The position numbers and the translations under genes were made by a program. Positions 25,500 to 36,110 of a stretch of DNA of 64,000 nucleotides are shown one piece after another. How positions within the stretch are numbered: the first letter of the stretch is position 1; every line of letters starts with the position of its first letter. The notes below the pieces were generated by a model. It saw only the letters and a list, made by a program, of their open reading frames with translations. It did no database searches and was not told the origin of the DNA. The DNA is taken from contig NZ_JAFVLN010000011.1 of NCBI RefSeq assembly GCF_017377775.1, positions 1 through 64,000 of the forward strand, read 5' to 3'. The stretch is from Streptomyces sp. VRA16 Mangrove soil (GTDB taxonomy: Bacteria > Actinomycetota > Actinomycetes > Streptomycetales > Streptomycetaceae).

Positions 25500-26884
25500 G
25501 CCCCATGGCACTGAGCCCAGTGGCGGCCGAAGACCTGTCGATGTTCGGCACGGACCCGTGGTGGCTCGTCGTCATCAAGGCGGTCTTCTGCTTCGCCTTC
25601 CTGATGGTGACGGTCCTGTTCTCCATCGTGTGGGAGCGCAAGGTCGTCGCCTGGATGCAGTTGCGCATCGGCCCCAACCGGCACGGCCCCTGGGGCATGC
25701 TCCAGTCGCTCGCCGACGGCATCAAGCTGATGCTCAAGGAAGACCTGATCGTCAAGCGCGCGGACAAGGTGGTCTACATCCTTGCGCCGATCGTCGCCGC
25801 GATCCCCGCCTTCATGGCGATCGCCGTCATCCCGTTCGGCCCGTCCGGCAACGAGATCTCGATCTTCGGCCACCGTACGGCGATGCAGCTCACCGACCTG
25901 CCGATCGCGATGCTCTACATCCTCGCGGTCGCCTCCGTCGGCATCTACGGCATCGTCCTCGCGGGCTGGTCGTCCGGATCGACGTACCCGCTCCTCGGCG
26001 GCCTGCGGTCCTGCGCGCAGATGATCTCGTACGAGATCGCGATGGGCGCCGCCTTCGCCTCGGTGTTCCTGTACTCGGGCTCGATGTCCACCTCGGAGAT
26101 CGTCGCCCAGCAGCACGACCGCTGGTACATCGTGCTGCTGCCGGTCTCGTTCCTGATCTACATCGTGACGATGGTCGGCGAGACGAACCGCGCCCCGTTC
26201 GACATGCCGGAGTCCGAGGGCGACCTCGTCGGCGGCTTCAACACCGAGTACTCCTCCATCAAGTTCGCGATGTTCATGCTCGCCGAGTACGTGAACATGG
26301 TGACGGTCTCCGCCGTGTCCGTGACGCTGTTCCTCGGCGGGTGGCGCGCTCCGTGGCCGGTCTCCACGTTCTGGGAGGGCGCGAACCACGGCTGGTGGCC
26401 GATGCTCTGGTTCGTCGTCAAGGTCCAGCTGCTGCTGTTCTTCTTCATCTGGCTGCGCGGCACGCTTCCCCGTGTCCGCTACGACCAGTTGATGAAGCTC
26501 GGCTGGAAGGTCCTCATCCCGGTCTCCGTGGTCTGGCTGATGCTCGTGGCGACCGTGCGCACGCTGCGCAACGAGAACTACGACTTCGCCGACATCGCCC
26601 TGTACGTCGGCGGTGGCATCCTCGTGCTCCTGCTGCTGTCGTTCGTCGTCGACATCTTCCGCGACCGGGGCGGCAAGGAGGCCGAACCGGCCGAACGGCC
26701 CGCGGCCTTCGACCCGATGGCCGGTGGATTCCCCGTGCCACCGCTGCCCGGACAGGCCCTGCCGGCCGTCCCGCGCCGACGCCCGCGCCACGAGCGGGAG
26801 TTGATTGTCAGTGGTGGCCCCGATACTGCGAGTGACGAATCACTTGGCGGTTCTCGTGACGGAAAGGAGGCGTCCGATGGCTGA
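25496..26884 (+). CDS. nuoH: NADH-quinone oxidoreductase subunit H
   Basis: 462-residue membrane subunit with about eight spans, linking the quinone site to the proton channels. Conserved loops are [32 protein letters not shown] and [20 protein letters not shown]. Beyond the last span there is a charged tail of about 80 residues ([20 protein letters not shown] onwards), absent from most other phyla. The 3' end overlaps nuoI by eight bases. Confidence 0.97.
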   Translation: MSPMALSPVAAEDLSMFGTDPWWLVVIKAVFCFAFLMVTVLFSIVWERKVVAWMQLRIGPNRHGPWGMLQSLADGIKLMLKEDLIVKRADKVVYILAPIVAAIPAFMAIAVIPFGPSGNEISIFGHRTAMQLTDLPIAMLYILAVASVGIYGIVLAGWSSGSTYPLLGGLRSCAQMISYEIAMGAAFASVFLYSGSMSTSEIVAQQHDRWYIVLLPVSFLIYIVTMVGETNRAPFDMPESEGDLVGGFNTEYSSIKFAMFMLAEYVNMVTVSAVSVTLFLGGWRAPWPVSTFWEGANHGWWPMLWFVVKVQLLLFFFIWLRGTLPRVRYDQLMKLGWKVLIPVSVVWLMLVATVRTLRNENYDFADIALYVGGGILVLLLLSFVVDIFRDRGGKEAEPAERPAAFDPMAGGFPVPPLPGQALPAVPRRRPRHERELIVSGGPDTASDESLGGSRDGKEASDG

Positions 26885-27530
26885 CGAGACGAACGGGAAC
26901 AGCGAGAAGGACACCAAGCCGGGGTTCATGAACCCCGTCGCCGGCTTCGGCGTGACCTTCAAGGCCATGTTCAAGAAGCGGCTCACCGAGCAGTACCCGG
27001 AGCAGCAGAAGACCACTGCTCCCCGCTTCCACGGCAGGCACCAGCTCAACCGCCATCCGGACGGCCTGGAGAAGTGCGTCGGCTGTGAGCTGTGCGCCTG
27101 GGCCTGCCCGGCGGACGCCATCTACGTGGAGGGCGCGGACAACACCGACGAGGAGCGCTACTCGCCGGGCGAGCGCTACGGCCGCGTCTACCAGATCAAC
27201 TACGCCCGCTGCATCCTGTGCGGCCTGTGCATCGAGGCGTGCCCCACACGCGCGTTGACGATGACGAACGAGTTCGAGCTCGCGGACAGCAGCAGGGCGA
27301 ACCTGATCTACACCAAGGAACAGCTGCTCGCCGGGCTCGACGACAACATGGTCGACAGCCCGCACGCCATCTACCCGGGCATGGACGAGCAGGACTACTA
27401 CCGGGGGCTCGTGACCGAGGCCGCGCCCGGTACGGAGCGCCAAGTGGCCGTCTCCAAGGGTGAGAAGTCCACAGAGGCCGCGGCAGCCGGGGAGGCCGCG
27501 GCAGCGGTGGAAGAGGGGGCCGACGCATGA
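26877..27530 (+). CDS. nuoI: NADH-quinone oxidoreductase subunit I
   Basis: 217-residue peripheral subunit carrying two [4Fe-4S] clusters (N6a and N6b): [20 protein letters not shown] and [20 protein letters not shown]. The N-terminus has [20 protein letters not shown], which contacts the membrane arm. I chose ATG 26877 because GGAAAGGAGG lies directly upstream within nuoH. An Ala/Glu-rich tail follows the family core. It overlaps nuoJ by four bases. Confidence 0.97.
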   Translation: MADETNGNSEKDTKPGFMNPVAGFGVTFKAMFKKRLTEQYPEQQKTTAPRFHGRHQLNRHPDGLEKCVGCELCAWACPADAIYVEGADNTDEERYSPGERYGRVYQINYARCILCGLCIEACPTRALTMTNEFELADSSRANLIYTKEQLLAGLDDNMVDSPHAIYPGMDEQDYYRGLVTEAAPGTERQVAVSKGEKSTEAAAAGEAAAAVEEGADA

Positions 27531-28378
27531 GCGCCCTCGCCGCCTACTCGACCTCCACCGGTGAGGCCTTCCAGTTCTGGGTCCTCGGCACCGTAGCCGT
27601 CATCGGCGCGCTGTGCACGATCCTGATGAAGAAGGCCGTGCACAGCGCCCTGTGCCTGGCCGGGACCATGATCATCCTGGCCGTCTTCTACCTGGCCAAC
27701 GGCGCGTACTTCCTGGGCATCGTGCAGATCGTCGTCTACACCGGCGCGATCATGATGCTGTTCCTCTTCGTGGTCATGCTCGTCGGTGTCACCGCGGCGG
27801 ACTCCCTGAAGGAGACCATCAAGGGGCAGCGCTGGCTCGCCGCCCTGTGCGGTGTCGGTTTCGGCGTCCTGCTGATCGCGGGGATCGCGAACGCGTCACT
27901 GAAGCAGTTCACCGGCCTCGGTGCGGCGAACGCGAACGGGAACGTGCAGGGCCTCGCCGCCCTCATCTTCACCAAGTACGTCTTCGCCTTCGAGATCACC
28001 GGCGCCCTGCTGATCACCGCAGCCGTCGGCGCCATGGTGCTCACGCACCGCGAGCGCACCGAGCGGGCCAAGACCCAGCGGGAGCTGGCCGAGGAGCGGG
28101 TGCGCGAGGGCAAGCACCTCCCGCCGCTGCCCGCCCCGGGTGTCTACGCCCGGCACAACGCGGTGGACGTCGCCGGCCTGCTGCCCGACGGCACCCCGTC
28201 GGAGCTCACGGTCATGAAGACGCTGCGCGACCGCGGCCAGATCCGCGACGTCTCCGGTGAGGCGATGAACGACCTGCGCGCCATCGAGCAGCGTTCGGCC
28301 GAGCGTCTGGAGCGCACGGACCTCGACAAGGCTGCGAAGGTCGCGAAGGCCTCGCGGACCGAGGAGGCGTCGAAGTGA
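27527..28378 (+). CDS. nuoJ: NADH-quinone oxidoreductase subunit J
   Basis: 283-residue membrane subunit with five spans in the first 175 residues; the conserved pattern [20 protein letters not shown] marks the third span. The C-terminal hundred residues are charged and cytoplasmic ([20 protein letters not shown]), a Streptomyces-type extension. It overlaps nuoI and nuoK by four bases each. Confidence 0.96.
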   Translation: MSALAAYSTSTGEAFQFWVLGTVAVIGALCTILMKKAVHSALCLAGTMIILAVFYLANGAYFLGIVQIVVYTGAIMMLFLFVVMLVGVTAADSLKETIKGQRWLAALCGVGFGVLLIAGIANASLKQFTGLGAANANGNVQGLAALIFTKYVFAFEITGALLITAAVGAMVLTHRERTERAKTQRELAEERVREGKHLPPLPAPGVYARHNAVDVAGLLPDGTPSELTVMKTLRDRGQIRDVSGEAMNDLRAIEQRSAERLERTDLDKAAKVAKASRTEEASK

Positions 28379-28674
28379 ATCCGGTCAACTACCTGTATCT
28401 CGCCTGCCTGTTGTTCACGATCGGCGCGGTCGGCGTGCTCATCAGGCGGAACGCGATCGTCGTGTTCATGTGCATCGAGCTGATGCTGAACGCGTGCAAC
28501 CTCGCGTTCGTCGCCTTCTCCCGGATGCACGGCAATCTCGACGGCCAGATCATCGCCTTCTTCACGATGGTCGTCGCCGCCGCGGAGGTCGTGGTCGGAC
28601 TCGCGATCATCGTGTCGCTGTTCCGGTCCCGCCACTCGGCCTCGGTCGACGACGCCAGCCTGATGAAGCTGTAA
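28375..28674 (+). CDS. nuoK: NADH-quinone oxidoreductase subunit K
   Basis: 99-residue subunit with three spans. Conserved intramembrane acids are in [18 protein letters not shown] and [19 protein letters not shown], both needed for proton transfer. GTG start overlaps nuoJ; the gap to nuoL is 15 bp. Length and motifs are normal. Confidence 0.97.
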   Translation: MNPVNYLYLACLLFTIGAVGVLIRRNAIVVFMCIELMLNACNLAFVAFSRMHGNLDGQIIAFFTMVVAAAEVVVGLAIIVSLFRSRHSASVDDASLMKL

Positions 28675-28689
28675 GGGGTCGGAGATAAC

Positions 28690-30585
28690 GTGGAGAACTT
28701 GATCGCGCTGCTCGTCGCAGCGCCACTGCTCGGAGCGGCCGTACTGCTGTGCGGCGGGCGGGCGTTGGACCGGGTGGGTCATCTGCTCGGCACCGTGCTC
28801 GCGGCGGCCTCCTTCGTGGTCGCCGTCGTGCTCTTCTCCGACATGCTCGGCAAGGGGCCGGAGGAGCGCACGCTCACCCAGCACCTGTTCAGCTGGATCC
28901 CCGTCGAGGGCTTCCAGGCCGACGTCGGCTTCCAGCTGGACCAGCTGTCGATGACGTTCGTGCTGCTGATCTCCGGTGTGGGCACGTTGATCCACATCTA
29001 CTCGATCGGCTACATGGAGCACGACGAGCGGCGCCGCCGCTTCTTCGGCTACCTGAACCTGTTCGTCGCGGCGATGCTCCTCCTGGTCATCGCCGACAAC
29101 TACCTCCTCCTGTATGTCGGCTGGGAGGGCGTGGGCCTCGCCTCGTACCTGCTGATCGGTTTCTGGCAGCACAAGCCGAGCGCGGCCACCGCCGCCAAGA
29201 AGGCGTTCCTCGTCAACCGTGTCGGTGACATGGGTCTGTCCATCGCGATCATGCTGATGTTCACGACCTTCGGCACGTTCGCCTTCAAGCCGGTGCTCGA
29301 CAGCGTCGGCGACACCAGCGAGGGCAAGCTCACCGCCATCGGCCTGATGCTGCTGCTCGCCGCGTGCGGCAAGTCGGCCCAGGTGCCGCTGCAGTCCTGG
29401 CTCGGGGACGCGATGGAGGGCCCGACCCCGGTCTCGGCCCTGATCCACGCCGCGACCATGGTGACCGCGGGTGTCTACCTGATCGTCCGCTCCGGGGCCA
29501 TCTTCAACGGCGCCCCGGACGCCCAGCTCGTCGTCACCATCGTCGGCGCCGTCACGCTGATGTTCGGTGCGATCGTCGGTTGCGCGAAGGACGACATCAA
29601 GAAGGCGCTGGCCGGCTCGACGATGTCGCAGATCGGCTACATGGTGCTGGCCGCGGGCCTCGGCCCGATCGGCTACGTCTTCGCGATCATGCACCTGGTG
29701 ACGCACGGCTTCTTCAAGGCGGGGCTCTTCCTCGGCGCCGGATCGGTCATGCACGGCATGAACGACGAGGTGGACATGAGGAAGTACGGGGCCCTCAGGA
29801 AGTACATGCCGGTCACCTTCGTGACCTTCGGTCTCGGGTACCTCGCCATCATCGGCTTCCCGGGCCTGTCCGGCTTCTTCTCCAAGGACAAGATCATCGA
29901 GGCGGCGTTCGCCAAGGGCGGCACCGAGGGCTGGATCCTCGGTTCCGTGGCCCTGCTGGGCGCGGCCGTCACCGCGTTCTACATGACCCGCGTGATGATC
30001 ATGACCTTCTTCGGCGAGAAGCGCTGGCAGCCGGATGCGGAGGGCCACGAGCCGCACCCGCACGAGTCGCCCTCGTCGATGACGATCCCGATGATCGTGC
30101 TCGCGGTCGGTTCGGTCTTCGCCGGTGGCTTCTTCTCCATCGGAGACCGCTTCCTGAACTGGCTGGAGCCGGTCACCGGGCACGACCACGGGCACGCGCC
30201 GATCAGCGCGGGCGTGGTCACCGGCGCCACCATGGTCTGTCTCGTGATCGGCGTGGGTCTCGCCTGGGCCGTGTACGGGCGCCGCGAGGTCCCGGTCGTC
30301 GCCCCGCGCGGCTCGCTCCTCACCCGCGCGGCCCGCCGCGACCTGCTCCAGGACGACTTCAACCACGTCGTCCTCGTCCGCGGCGGCGAGCACCTCACGC
30401 GCTCCCTGGTCTACGTCGACCACACCCTGGTCGACGGGGTGGTCAACGGCACGGCGGCTTCCGTGGGCGGCCTCTCCGGCCGGCTGCGCAAGCTCCAGAA
30501 CGGCTACGTGCGCTCGTACGCCGTCTCGATGTTCGGCGGTGCGGCGGTCATCGTCGCCGCGACCCTGCTGATGAGGGCGGTCTGA
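28690..30585 (+). CDS. nuoL: NADH-quinone oxidoreductase subunit L
   Basis: 631-residue antiporter-like proton-pumping subunit, the distal end of the membrane arm. Conserved blocks are [54 protein letters not shown] (quinone/proton-channel lysine and glutamate region) and [16 protein letters not shown] long C-terminal helix and anchoring span follow. GTG at 28690 after GGGGTCGGAG. Five bases separate it from nuoM. Confidence 0.97.
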   Translation: MENLIALLVAAPLLGAAVLLCGGRALDRVGHLLGTVLAAASFVVAVVLFSDMLGKGPEERTLTQHLFSWIPVEGFQADVGFQLDQLSMTFVLLISGVGTLIHIYSIGYMEHDERRRRFFGYLNLFVAAMLLLVIADNYLLLYVGWEGVGLASYLLIGFWQHKPSAATAAKKAFLVNRVGDMGLSIAIMLMFTTFGTFAFKPVLDSVGDTSEGKLTAIGLMLLLAACGKSAQVPLQSWLGDAMEGPTPVSALIHAATMVTAGVYLIVRSGAIFNGAPDAQLVVTIVGAVTLMFGAIVGCAKDDIKKALAGSTMSQIGYMVLAAGLGPIGYVFAIMHLVTHGFFKAGLFLGAGSVMHGMNDEVDMRKYGALRKYMPVTFVTFGLGYLAIIGFPGLSGFFSKDKIIEAAFAKGGTEGWILGSVALLGAAVTAFYMTRVMIMTFFGEKRWQPDAEGHEPHPHESPSSMTIPMIVLAVGSVFAGGFFSIGDRFLNWLEPVTGHDHGHAPISAGVVTGATMVCLVIGVGLAWAVYGRREVPVVAPRGSLLTRAARRDLLQDDFNHVVLVRGGEHLTRSLVYVDHTLVDGVVNGTAASVGGLSGRLRKLQNGYVRSYAVSMFGGAAVIVAATLLMRAV

Positions 30586-30590
30586 TACCG

Positions 30591-32165
30591 ATGTCCTTTC
30601 CTCTGCTGACAGCGACGGCGGTACTGCCGGCCGTGGGCGCCATCGCCACGGCCGCCGTACCGGCGAAGCAGCGCACCGCGGCCAAGTGGCTCGCGCTGCT
30701 GTTCTCGCTCGCGACCCTGGTGATCGCGGCGGTGGTCGCGGTCCGCTTCGACCCGGGCGGCGCGCGCTATCAACTGACCGAGTCCCACTCGTGGATCAAG
30801 GACTTCGGGGTCCGCTACGAGCTGGGGGTCGACGGCATCGGGGTGGCGCTCATCGCGCTGACCGCGCTGCTGATCCCGTTCGTGATCCTCGCGGGCTGGA
30901 ACGACGCGGACCCGCTGGAGACCGGTAACACGAGGTGGCGGCCGACGCAGGGCTTCTTCGCCCTGATCCTGCTGGTCGAGGCGATGGTGATCATCTCCTT
31001 CGAGGCCACCGACGTCTTCCTCTTCTACATCTTCTTCGAGGCCATGCTCATCCCGATGTACTTCCTCATCGGTGGCTTCGGGGACCGAGCGGGCCCGCAC
31101 GGCGAGAAGGAGGCGGCGACCCAACGCTCGTACGCGGCCGTCAAGTTCCTCCTCTACAACCTGGTCGGCGGCCTGATCATGCTGGCCGCGGTCATCGGCC
31201 TCTACGTGGTGGCGGGGAGCTTCTCGCTCTCGGAGATCGCCGCCGCGCGGGCCAACGGCTCGCTCGACATGGCGACCAACACCGAGCGGCTGCTCTTCCT
31301 CGGCTTCTTCTTCGCCTTCGCGGTGAAGGCCCCGCTGTGGCCGCTGCACACCTGGCTGCCGAACGCGATGGGTGAGGCCACGGCCCCGGTCGCCGTGCTG
31401 ATCACGGCGGTGGTCGACAAGGTCGGCACCTTCGCGATGCTCCGCTTCTGCCTCCAGCTCTTCCCGGAGGCCAGCAAGTGGGCGACGCCGGTGATCCTGG
31501 CGCTCGCGCTGATCAGCATCGTCTACGGCGCGCTGCTCGCCGTCGGCCAGCGCGACATCAAGCGCCTGGTCGCCTACGCGTCGATCTCGCACTTCGGCTT
31601 CATCATCCTGGGCATCTTCGCGATGACCAGCCAGGGCCAGTCCGGCGCGACGCTCTACATGGTCAACCACGGTCTTTCCACGGCCGCGTTGATGCTGGTC
31701 GCCGGTTTCCTGATCTCGCGGCGCGGGTCGCGGCTCATCGCCGACTACGGCGGTGTGCAGAAGGTCGCCCCGGTGCTCGCCGGCACGTTCCTGATCGGCG
31801 GCCTGGCCACGCTCTCGCTGCCGGGCCTCGCGCCCTTCGTGAGTGAATTCCTGGTCCTGGTCGGCACGTTCACGCGCTACCCGGTCGTCGGCATCATCGC
31901 CACGTTCGGCATCGTGCTCGCCGCGCTCTACACGCTGGTGCTCTACCAGCGCACCATGACCGGCCCGGTGAAGCCGTCGAACGAGGGCATCGTCGACCTC
32001 AAGGCGCGCGAACTGACCGTCGTGGTTCCGCTGATCGCCGTTCTGATCTTCCTGGGTGTCTACCCGAAGCCGCTGACCGAGCTGGTGAACCCGGCGGTCA
32101 AGCACACCATGTCCGACGTCCAGAAGAAGGACCCGAAGCCGGAAGTGGAGGCGGCCCACAAGTGA
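30591..32165 (+). CDS. nuoM: NADH-quinone oxidoreductase subunit M
   Basis: 524-residue antiporter-like subunit with about 14 spans. Family blocks are FFEAMLIPMYFLIGGFGD, KAPLWPLHTWLPNAMGEATA, QRDIKRLVAYASISHFGFII and LVNHGLSTAALMLVAG-type text. Key channel residues (Glu in FFEAM, Lys in VKAPLWPLH) are retained. I chose ATG 30591, five bases after nuoL; longer readings run back into nuoL. It overlaps nuoN by four bases. Confidence 0.97.
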   Translation: MSFPLLTATAVLPAVGAIATAAVPAKQRTAAKWLALLFSLATLVIAAVVAVRFDPGGARYQLTESHSWIKDFGVRYELGVDGIGVALIALTALLIPFVILAGWNDADPLETGNTRWRPTQGFFALILLVEAMVIISFEATDVFLFYIFFEAMLIPMYFLIGGFGDRAGPHGEKEAATQRSYAAVKFLLYNLVGGLIMLAAVIGLYVVAGSFSLSEIAAARANGSLDMATNTERLLFLGFFFAFAVKAPLWPLHTWLPNAMGEATAPVAVLITAVVDKVGTFAMLRFCLQLFPEASKWATPVILALALISIVYGALLAVGQRDIKRLVAYASISHFGFIILGIFAMTSQGQSGATLYMVNHGLSTAALMLVAGFLISRRGSRLIADYGGVQKVAPVLAGTFLIGGLATLSLPGLAPFVSEFLVLVGTFTRYPVVGIIATFGIVLAALYTLVLYQRTMTGPVKPSNEGIVDLKARELTVVVPLIAVLIFLGVYPKPLTELVNPAVKHTMSDVQKKDPKPEVEAAHK

Positions 32166-33835
32166 GTTCACACATGAGTGATCTGGTGAGCGCTCCCGTC
32201 GTCCACAGCCTGTGGACAACCGCCGCCGATCCGATCTCCAAGATCGACGCACCGAAGATCGAATACGGGCAATTGTCCCCGACCTTGATCGTCATCGGTG
32301 CCGCCGTCCTGGGGATCCTGGTCGAGGCCTTCGTTCCGCGTAAGTCCCGTTACTACGTGCAGGTGTTCCTGTCGGTCGTGGCACTCGCGGCCGCCTTCGC
32401 GGCGGTCGTCGGCCTCGCGGCAGGCGGGTACGGGACGACCAAGGCGCACATCGCGGCCATGGGCGCGATCGCCGTCGACGGGCCCGCGCTCTTCCTCCAG
32501 GGGACCATCCTGCTGGCCGGTCTCGTCGCGATCTTCACCTTCGCGGAGCGGCGGCTCGACCCGGAGGCGCACGGCAGGCGGGTCGACTCGTTCGCCGCGC
32601 AGGCCGCGTCCGTGCCGGGCAGCGAGAGCGAACAGGCCGCCATAAAGGCCGGGTTCACCACCACCGAGGTGTTCCCGCTCGCGCTCTTCGCGATCGGCGG
32701 CATGCTGGTCTTCCCGTCGGCGAACGATCTGCTGACGCTCTTCATCGCCCTGGAAGTCTTCTCGCTGCCGCTCTACCTCCTGTGCGCCGTGGCCCGCCGC
32801 AACCGGCTCATGTCGCAGGAGGCCGCGGTCAAGTACTTCCTGCTCGGCGCGTTCGCGTCCGCCTTCACCCTGTTCGGCATCGCACTGCTCTACGGCTACG
32901 CGGGCTCGGTCTCGTACGCCACCATCGCGAGCGTCGTCGACGGCTCGGTCACGAACGTCACCCCGGCGCTCGCCGACACCATGGGCAACGACGCGCTGCT
33001 GCTGATCGGCGTCGCGCTGGTCACCATGGGCCTGCTGTTCAAGGTCGGCGCCGTCCCGTTCCACATGTGGACGCCGGACGTCTACCAGGGCGCCCCGACG
33101 CCCGTCACCGGCTTCATGGCGGCGGCGACCAAGGTGGCCGCCTTCGGCGCGCTGCTGCGGCTGCTGTACGTGGTCCTGCCGGGGCTGCGCTGGGACTGGC
33201 GGCCGGTCATGTGGGCCGTCGCCATCGTCACGATGCTCGGCGGTGCGATCGTCGCGATCACCCAGACCGACATCAAGCGGCTCCTCGCGTACTCGTCGAT
33301 CGCGCACGCCGGCTTCATCCTGGCCGGTGTCATCGCGACGACGCCCGAGGGTGTCTCGTCGGTGCTCTTCTACCTGGGCGCGTACTCGTTCGTCACCATC
33401 GGCGCCTTCGCCGTCGTGACGCTCGTCCGGGACGCGGGCGGCGAGGCGACGCACCTGTCGAAGTGGGCCGGGCTCGGGCGGAGGTCCCCGCTGGTGGCGG
33501 CCGTGTTCGCGGTGTTCCTGCTGGCCTTCGCCGGTATCCCGCTCACTTCAGGCTTTGCCGGTAAGTTCGCCGTGTTCAAGGCGGCGGCCGAGGGCGGGGC
33601 GGGCGCGCTGGTCGTGGTCGGTGTCGTGTCGTCGGCCATCGCCGCGTTCTTCTACATCCGCGTGATCGTCCTCATGTTCTTCAGCGAGCCGAAGGCGGAC
33701 GGGCCGACCGTCGCCGTGCCGTCGCCGCTGACCATGACGACCATCGCGGTGGGCGTCGCCGTCACGATCGTGCTGGGCCTCGCGCCGCAGTACTTCCTGG
33801 ACCTGGCGAGCCAGGCGGGTGTGTTCGTGCGGTAG
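32162..33835 (+). CDS. nuoN: NADH-quinone oxidoreductase subunit N
   Basis: 557-residue antiporter-like subunit that closes the operon. Blocks include LFIALEVFSLPLYLLCAVAR, KYFLLGAFASAFTLFGIAL, VGAVPFHMWTPDVYQGAPTP and QTDIKRLLAYSSIAHAGFIL. The GTG at 32162 overlaps nuoM; an in-frame ATG at 32174 is a credible alternative. Codons 13-20 span a DnaA-box-like palindrome (32199-32219). A 12-bp hairpin terminator follows the stop, so the operon is a closed unit. Confidence 0.96.
   Translation: MSSHMSDLVSAPVVHSLWTTAADPISKIDAPKIEYGQLSPTLIVIGAAVLGILVEAFVPRKSRYYVQVFLSVVALAAAFAAVVGLAAGGYGTTKAHIAAMGAIAVDGPALFLQGTILLAGLVAIFTFAERRLDPEAHGRRVDSFAAQAASVPGSESEQAAIKAGFTTTEVFPLALFAIGGMLVFPSANDLLTLFIALEVFSLPLYLLCAVARRNRLMSQEAAVKYFLLGAFASAFTLFGIALLYGYAGSVSYATIASVVDGSVTNVTPALADTMGNDALLLIGVALVTMGLLFKVGAVPFHMWTPDVYQGAPTPVTGFMAAATKVAAFGALLRLLYVVLPGLRWDWRPVMWAVAIVTMLGGAIVAITQTDIKRLLAYSSIAHAGFILAGVIATTPEGVSSVLFYLGAYSFVTIGAFAVVTLVRDAGGEATHLSKWAGLGRRSPLVAAVFAVFLLAFAGIPLTSGFAGKFAVFKAAAEGGAGALVVVGVVSSAIAAFFYIRVIVLMFFSEPKADGPTVAVPSPLTMTTIAVGVAVTIVLGLAPQYFLDLASQAGVFVR
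32199..32219. promoter_or_regulatory. Inverted DnaA-box-like pair in the nuoN 5' coding end
   Basis: TGTGGACAA at 32211-32219 is the reverse of TTGTCCACA, the preferred Streptomyces DnaA box. It is paired in opposite orientation with TCGTCCACA at 32199-32207, one mismatch from the same box. Together they contain the palindrome GTCCACAG-C-CTGTGGAC. DnaA binding is an inference. Confidence 0.4.
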
Positions 33836-33857
33836 CGCTGCGCGCTCTGCAGGACGT

Positions 33858-33893
33858 GCGGAAGCCCGGTCCCCCTGGGGGCCGGGCTTCCGC
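33858..33893 (+). terminator. Terminator of the nuo operon
   Basis: GCGGAAGCCCGG pairs perfectly with CCGGGCTTCCGC (12 bp), with further CCCC/GGGG pairing inside. It starts 22 bp after the nuoN stop. Confidence 0.85.
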
Positions 33894-33934
33894 CGTTCCG
33901 GGGCACCGGTCGGCCCGCTTCCGACTGTGAGGAA

Positions 33935-33962
33935 GTTATCCACAGGGGATGCTGTGGATAAC
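33935..33962. promoter_or_regulatory. Palindromic DnaA-box pair upstream of recQ
   Basis: GTTATCCACAG, six bases, then CTGTGGATAAC: 11-bp perfect arms, each containing TTATCCACA, the classical bacterial DnaA box. It lies 80 bp before the recQ start, in the promoter region between the nuo terminator and recQ. It may bind DnaA or another dimeric regulator. Confidence 0.55.
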
Positions 33963-34042
33963 TCCTGGGCTGTCGGTCCGGACCCCTATCGTTGCGAGGG
34001 AAGTCGAGAGCGGTCGGGTACGGCAGGACGGGACTGGGGTTT

Positions 34043-35992
34043 ATGAGCGAGGTGACCGAGAGCGAGGCGCTTGCCACGCTCCATCGCGTCTTCGGGTACG
34101 ACGCCTTCCGCGGTGATCAGGAAGCGATCATCGAGCACGTGGTCGCGGGCGGTGACGCCGTCGTCCTGATGCCGACCGGTGGCGGCAAATCGCTGTGCTA
34201 CCAGATTCCGGCCCTGGTCAGACCGGGTACGGGCGTTGTCGTCTCGCCGCTGATCGCGCTGATGCAGGACCAGGTGGACGCGCTGCGGGCGCTCGGCGTG
34301 CGCGCCGGGTTCATGAACTCGACGCAGGACTTCGACGAGCGCAGGACCGTCGAGGCCGAGTTCCTCGCGGGCGAGCTGGACGTCATCTATCTGGCGCCGG
34401 AGCGGCTGCGTCTGGACTCCACGCTCGACCTGCTCTCCCGCGGCAAGATCTCCGTCTTCGCCATCGACGAGGCGCACTGTGTCGCGCAGTGGGGGCACGA
34501 CTTCCGGCCCGACTACCTGTCCCTGTCGGTGCTGGGGCAGCGCTGGCCGGACGTCCCGCGGATCGCGCTCACGGCGACGGCGACGCACGCCACGCACCAG
34601 GAGATCACCCAGCGGCTCGGCATGCCGCAGGCCCGGCACTTCGTGGCCAGCTTCGACCGGCCCAACATCCAGTACCGGATCGTGCCCAAGGCCGACCCGA
34701 AGAAGCAACTGCTGACGTTCCTGCGGCAGGAGCACGAGGGCGACGCGGGCATCGTCTACTGCCTGTCCAGGAAGTCCGTGGAGGCGACCGCCGAGTTCCT
34801 GTGCAAGAACGGGATCGAGGCGGTGCCGTACCACGCGGGACTCGACGCGGGGACGCGGGCGAGGCACCAGGCGCGGTTCCTGCGCGAGGACGGGCTGGTG
34901 GTCTGCGCGACCATCGCGTTCGGCATGGGCATCGACAAGCCGGACGTGCGGTTCGTGGCCCACCTCGATCTGCCGAAGTCCGTCGAGGGCTACTACCAGG
35001 AGACCGGGCGCGCCGGGCGTGACGGGCTCGCGTCCACGGCGTGGATGGCGTACGGGCTGCAGGACGTCGTCCAGCAGCGGAAGCTGATCAACATGGGGGA
35101 GGGCGACGAGGCGTTCCGGCGCCGGGCCTCCTCCCACCTCGACTCGATGCTCGCGCTGTGCGAGACCGCGCAGTGCCGGCGGGCCCAGCTGCTCACCTAC
35201 TTCGGGCAGGAGGCGGCCGAGTCGTGCGGCAACTGCGACACGTGCCTCACGCCGCCGGAGACCTGGGACGGGACCGTCGCCGCGCAGAAGATCCTGTCGA
35301 CCGTGGTGCGGCTCGACCGCGAGCGGCGGCAGAAGTTCGGCGCGGGCCAGATCATCGACATCCTGCTCGGCAAGCGCACCGCCAAGGTCATTCAGTTCGA
35401 CCACGACCAGCTCTCCGTCTTCGGCATCGGCGAGGAGCTGAGCGAGGCCGAATGGCGGGGCGTGGTGCGGCAGTTGCTGGCGCAGTCGCTCATCGCGGTC
35501 GAGGGTGAGTATGGGACGCTCGTGCTCACCGAGGAGAGCGGGGCCGTGCTCGGGCGGCAGCGGGAGGTGCGGCTGCGCAAGGAGGCGCCGAAGCCTGCCT
35601 CCGCGTCCCGTTCGGGGTCACGGGAGCGCAAGGCCAAGACCGTCGCCGCCGATCTGCCCGAGGAGCTGCAGCCGGTCTTCGAGGCGCTGCGGGCCTGGCG
35701 GGGGGCGCAGGCGAAGGAGAACGGGGTGCCGGCGTATGTGATCTTCCACGACGCGACGCTGCGGGAGATCGCGATGCAACGGCCCACGTCCGTCGCGCAG
35801 TTGGGGACGATCGGGGGCGTCGGCGAGAAGAAGCTGGCCACGTACGGGGAAGGGGTGCTGGCGGTTCTGACGGGGCTCGACGGGGCGGGTACCGGATCGG
35901 GGCCCGGGGCGGCGGCCGGTCAGGACGAGGACCTGTTCGACGCGGGGCCGGAGCCCGAGCCGGATCCGGAGTTCGACGACGTCGACTGGTGA
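34043..35992 (+). CDS. recQ: ATP-dependent DNA helicase RecQ
   Basis: 649-residue superfamily-2 3'-5' helicase for recombination and fork repair. Walker A is [13 protein letters not shown] (Lys49), Walker B/DEAH is [15 protein letters not shown] (Asp142), motif VI is [12 protein letters not shown]. The zinc-binding RQC region has four cysteines ([20 protein letters not shown]). A winged helix follows, then an HRDC domain near residues 545-620 and an acidic tail. ATG 34043 gives the standard N-terminus; an upstream GTG at 33992 is possible. It stands alone after the nuo terminator. Confidence 0.95.
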   Translation: MSEVTESEALATLHRVFGYDAFRGDQEAIIEHVVAGGDAVVLMPTGGGKSLCYQIPALVRPGTGVVVSPLIALMQDQVDALRALGVRAGFMNSTQDFDERRTVEAEFLAGELDVIYLAPERLRLDSTLDLLSRGKISVFAIDEAHCVAQWGHDFRPDYLSLSVLGQRWPDVPRIALTATATHATHQEITQRLGMPQARHFVASFDRPNIQYRIVPKADPKKQLLTFLRQEHEGDAGIVYCLSRKSVEATAEFLCKNGIEAVPYHAGLDAGTRARHQARFLREDGLVVCATIAFGMGIDKPDVRFVAHLDLPKSVEGYYQETGRAGRDGLASTAWMAYGLQDVVQQRKLINMGEGDEAFRRRASSHLDSMLALCETAQCRRAQLLTYFGQEAAESCGNCDTCLTPPETWDGTVAAQKILSTVVRLDRERRQKFGAGQIIDILLGKRTAKVIQFDHDQLSVFGIGEELSEAEWRGVVRQLLAQSLIAVEGEYGTLVLTEESGAVLGRQREVRLRKEAPKPASASRSGSRERKAKTVAADLPEELQPVFEALRAWRGAQAKENGVPAYVIFHDATLREIAMQRPTSVAQLGTIGGVGEKKLATYGEGVLAVLTGLDGAGTGSGPGAAAGQDEDLFDAGPEPEPDPEFDDVDW

Positions 35993-36110
35993 GAGACGCC
36001 GGGGCGTCAGTGACGGTCAGCGAGTGGTCAGCGGACGGTAAGCGGGTCGTGGCTCACTGGTGAGGAGCCGGTGGGCTGCCGGCTCCCATCACGCGGACCG
36101 TGGTGGCCTC

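Noticed and set aside
28144-30423. Minus-strand frame of 759 codons across nuoK-nuoL
   Set aside because: Shadow of the nuo genes; the His/Asp/Arg-rich translation is what reversed membrane-protein codons give.
32199-33962. Replication origin
   Set aside because: Only two box pairs, one inside a gene; no dnaA or dnaN, no dense box cluster and no AT-rich unwinding element.
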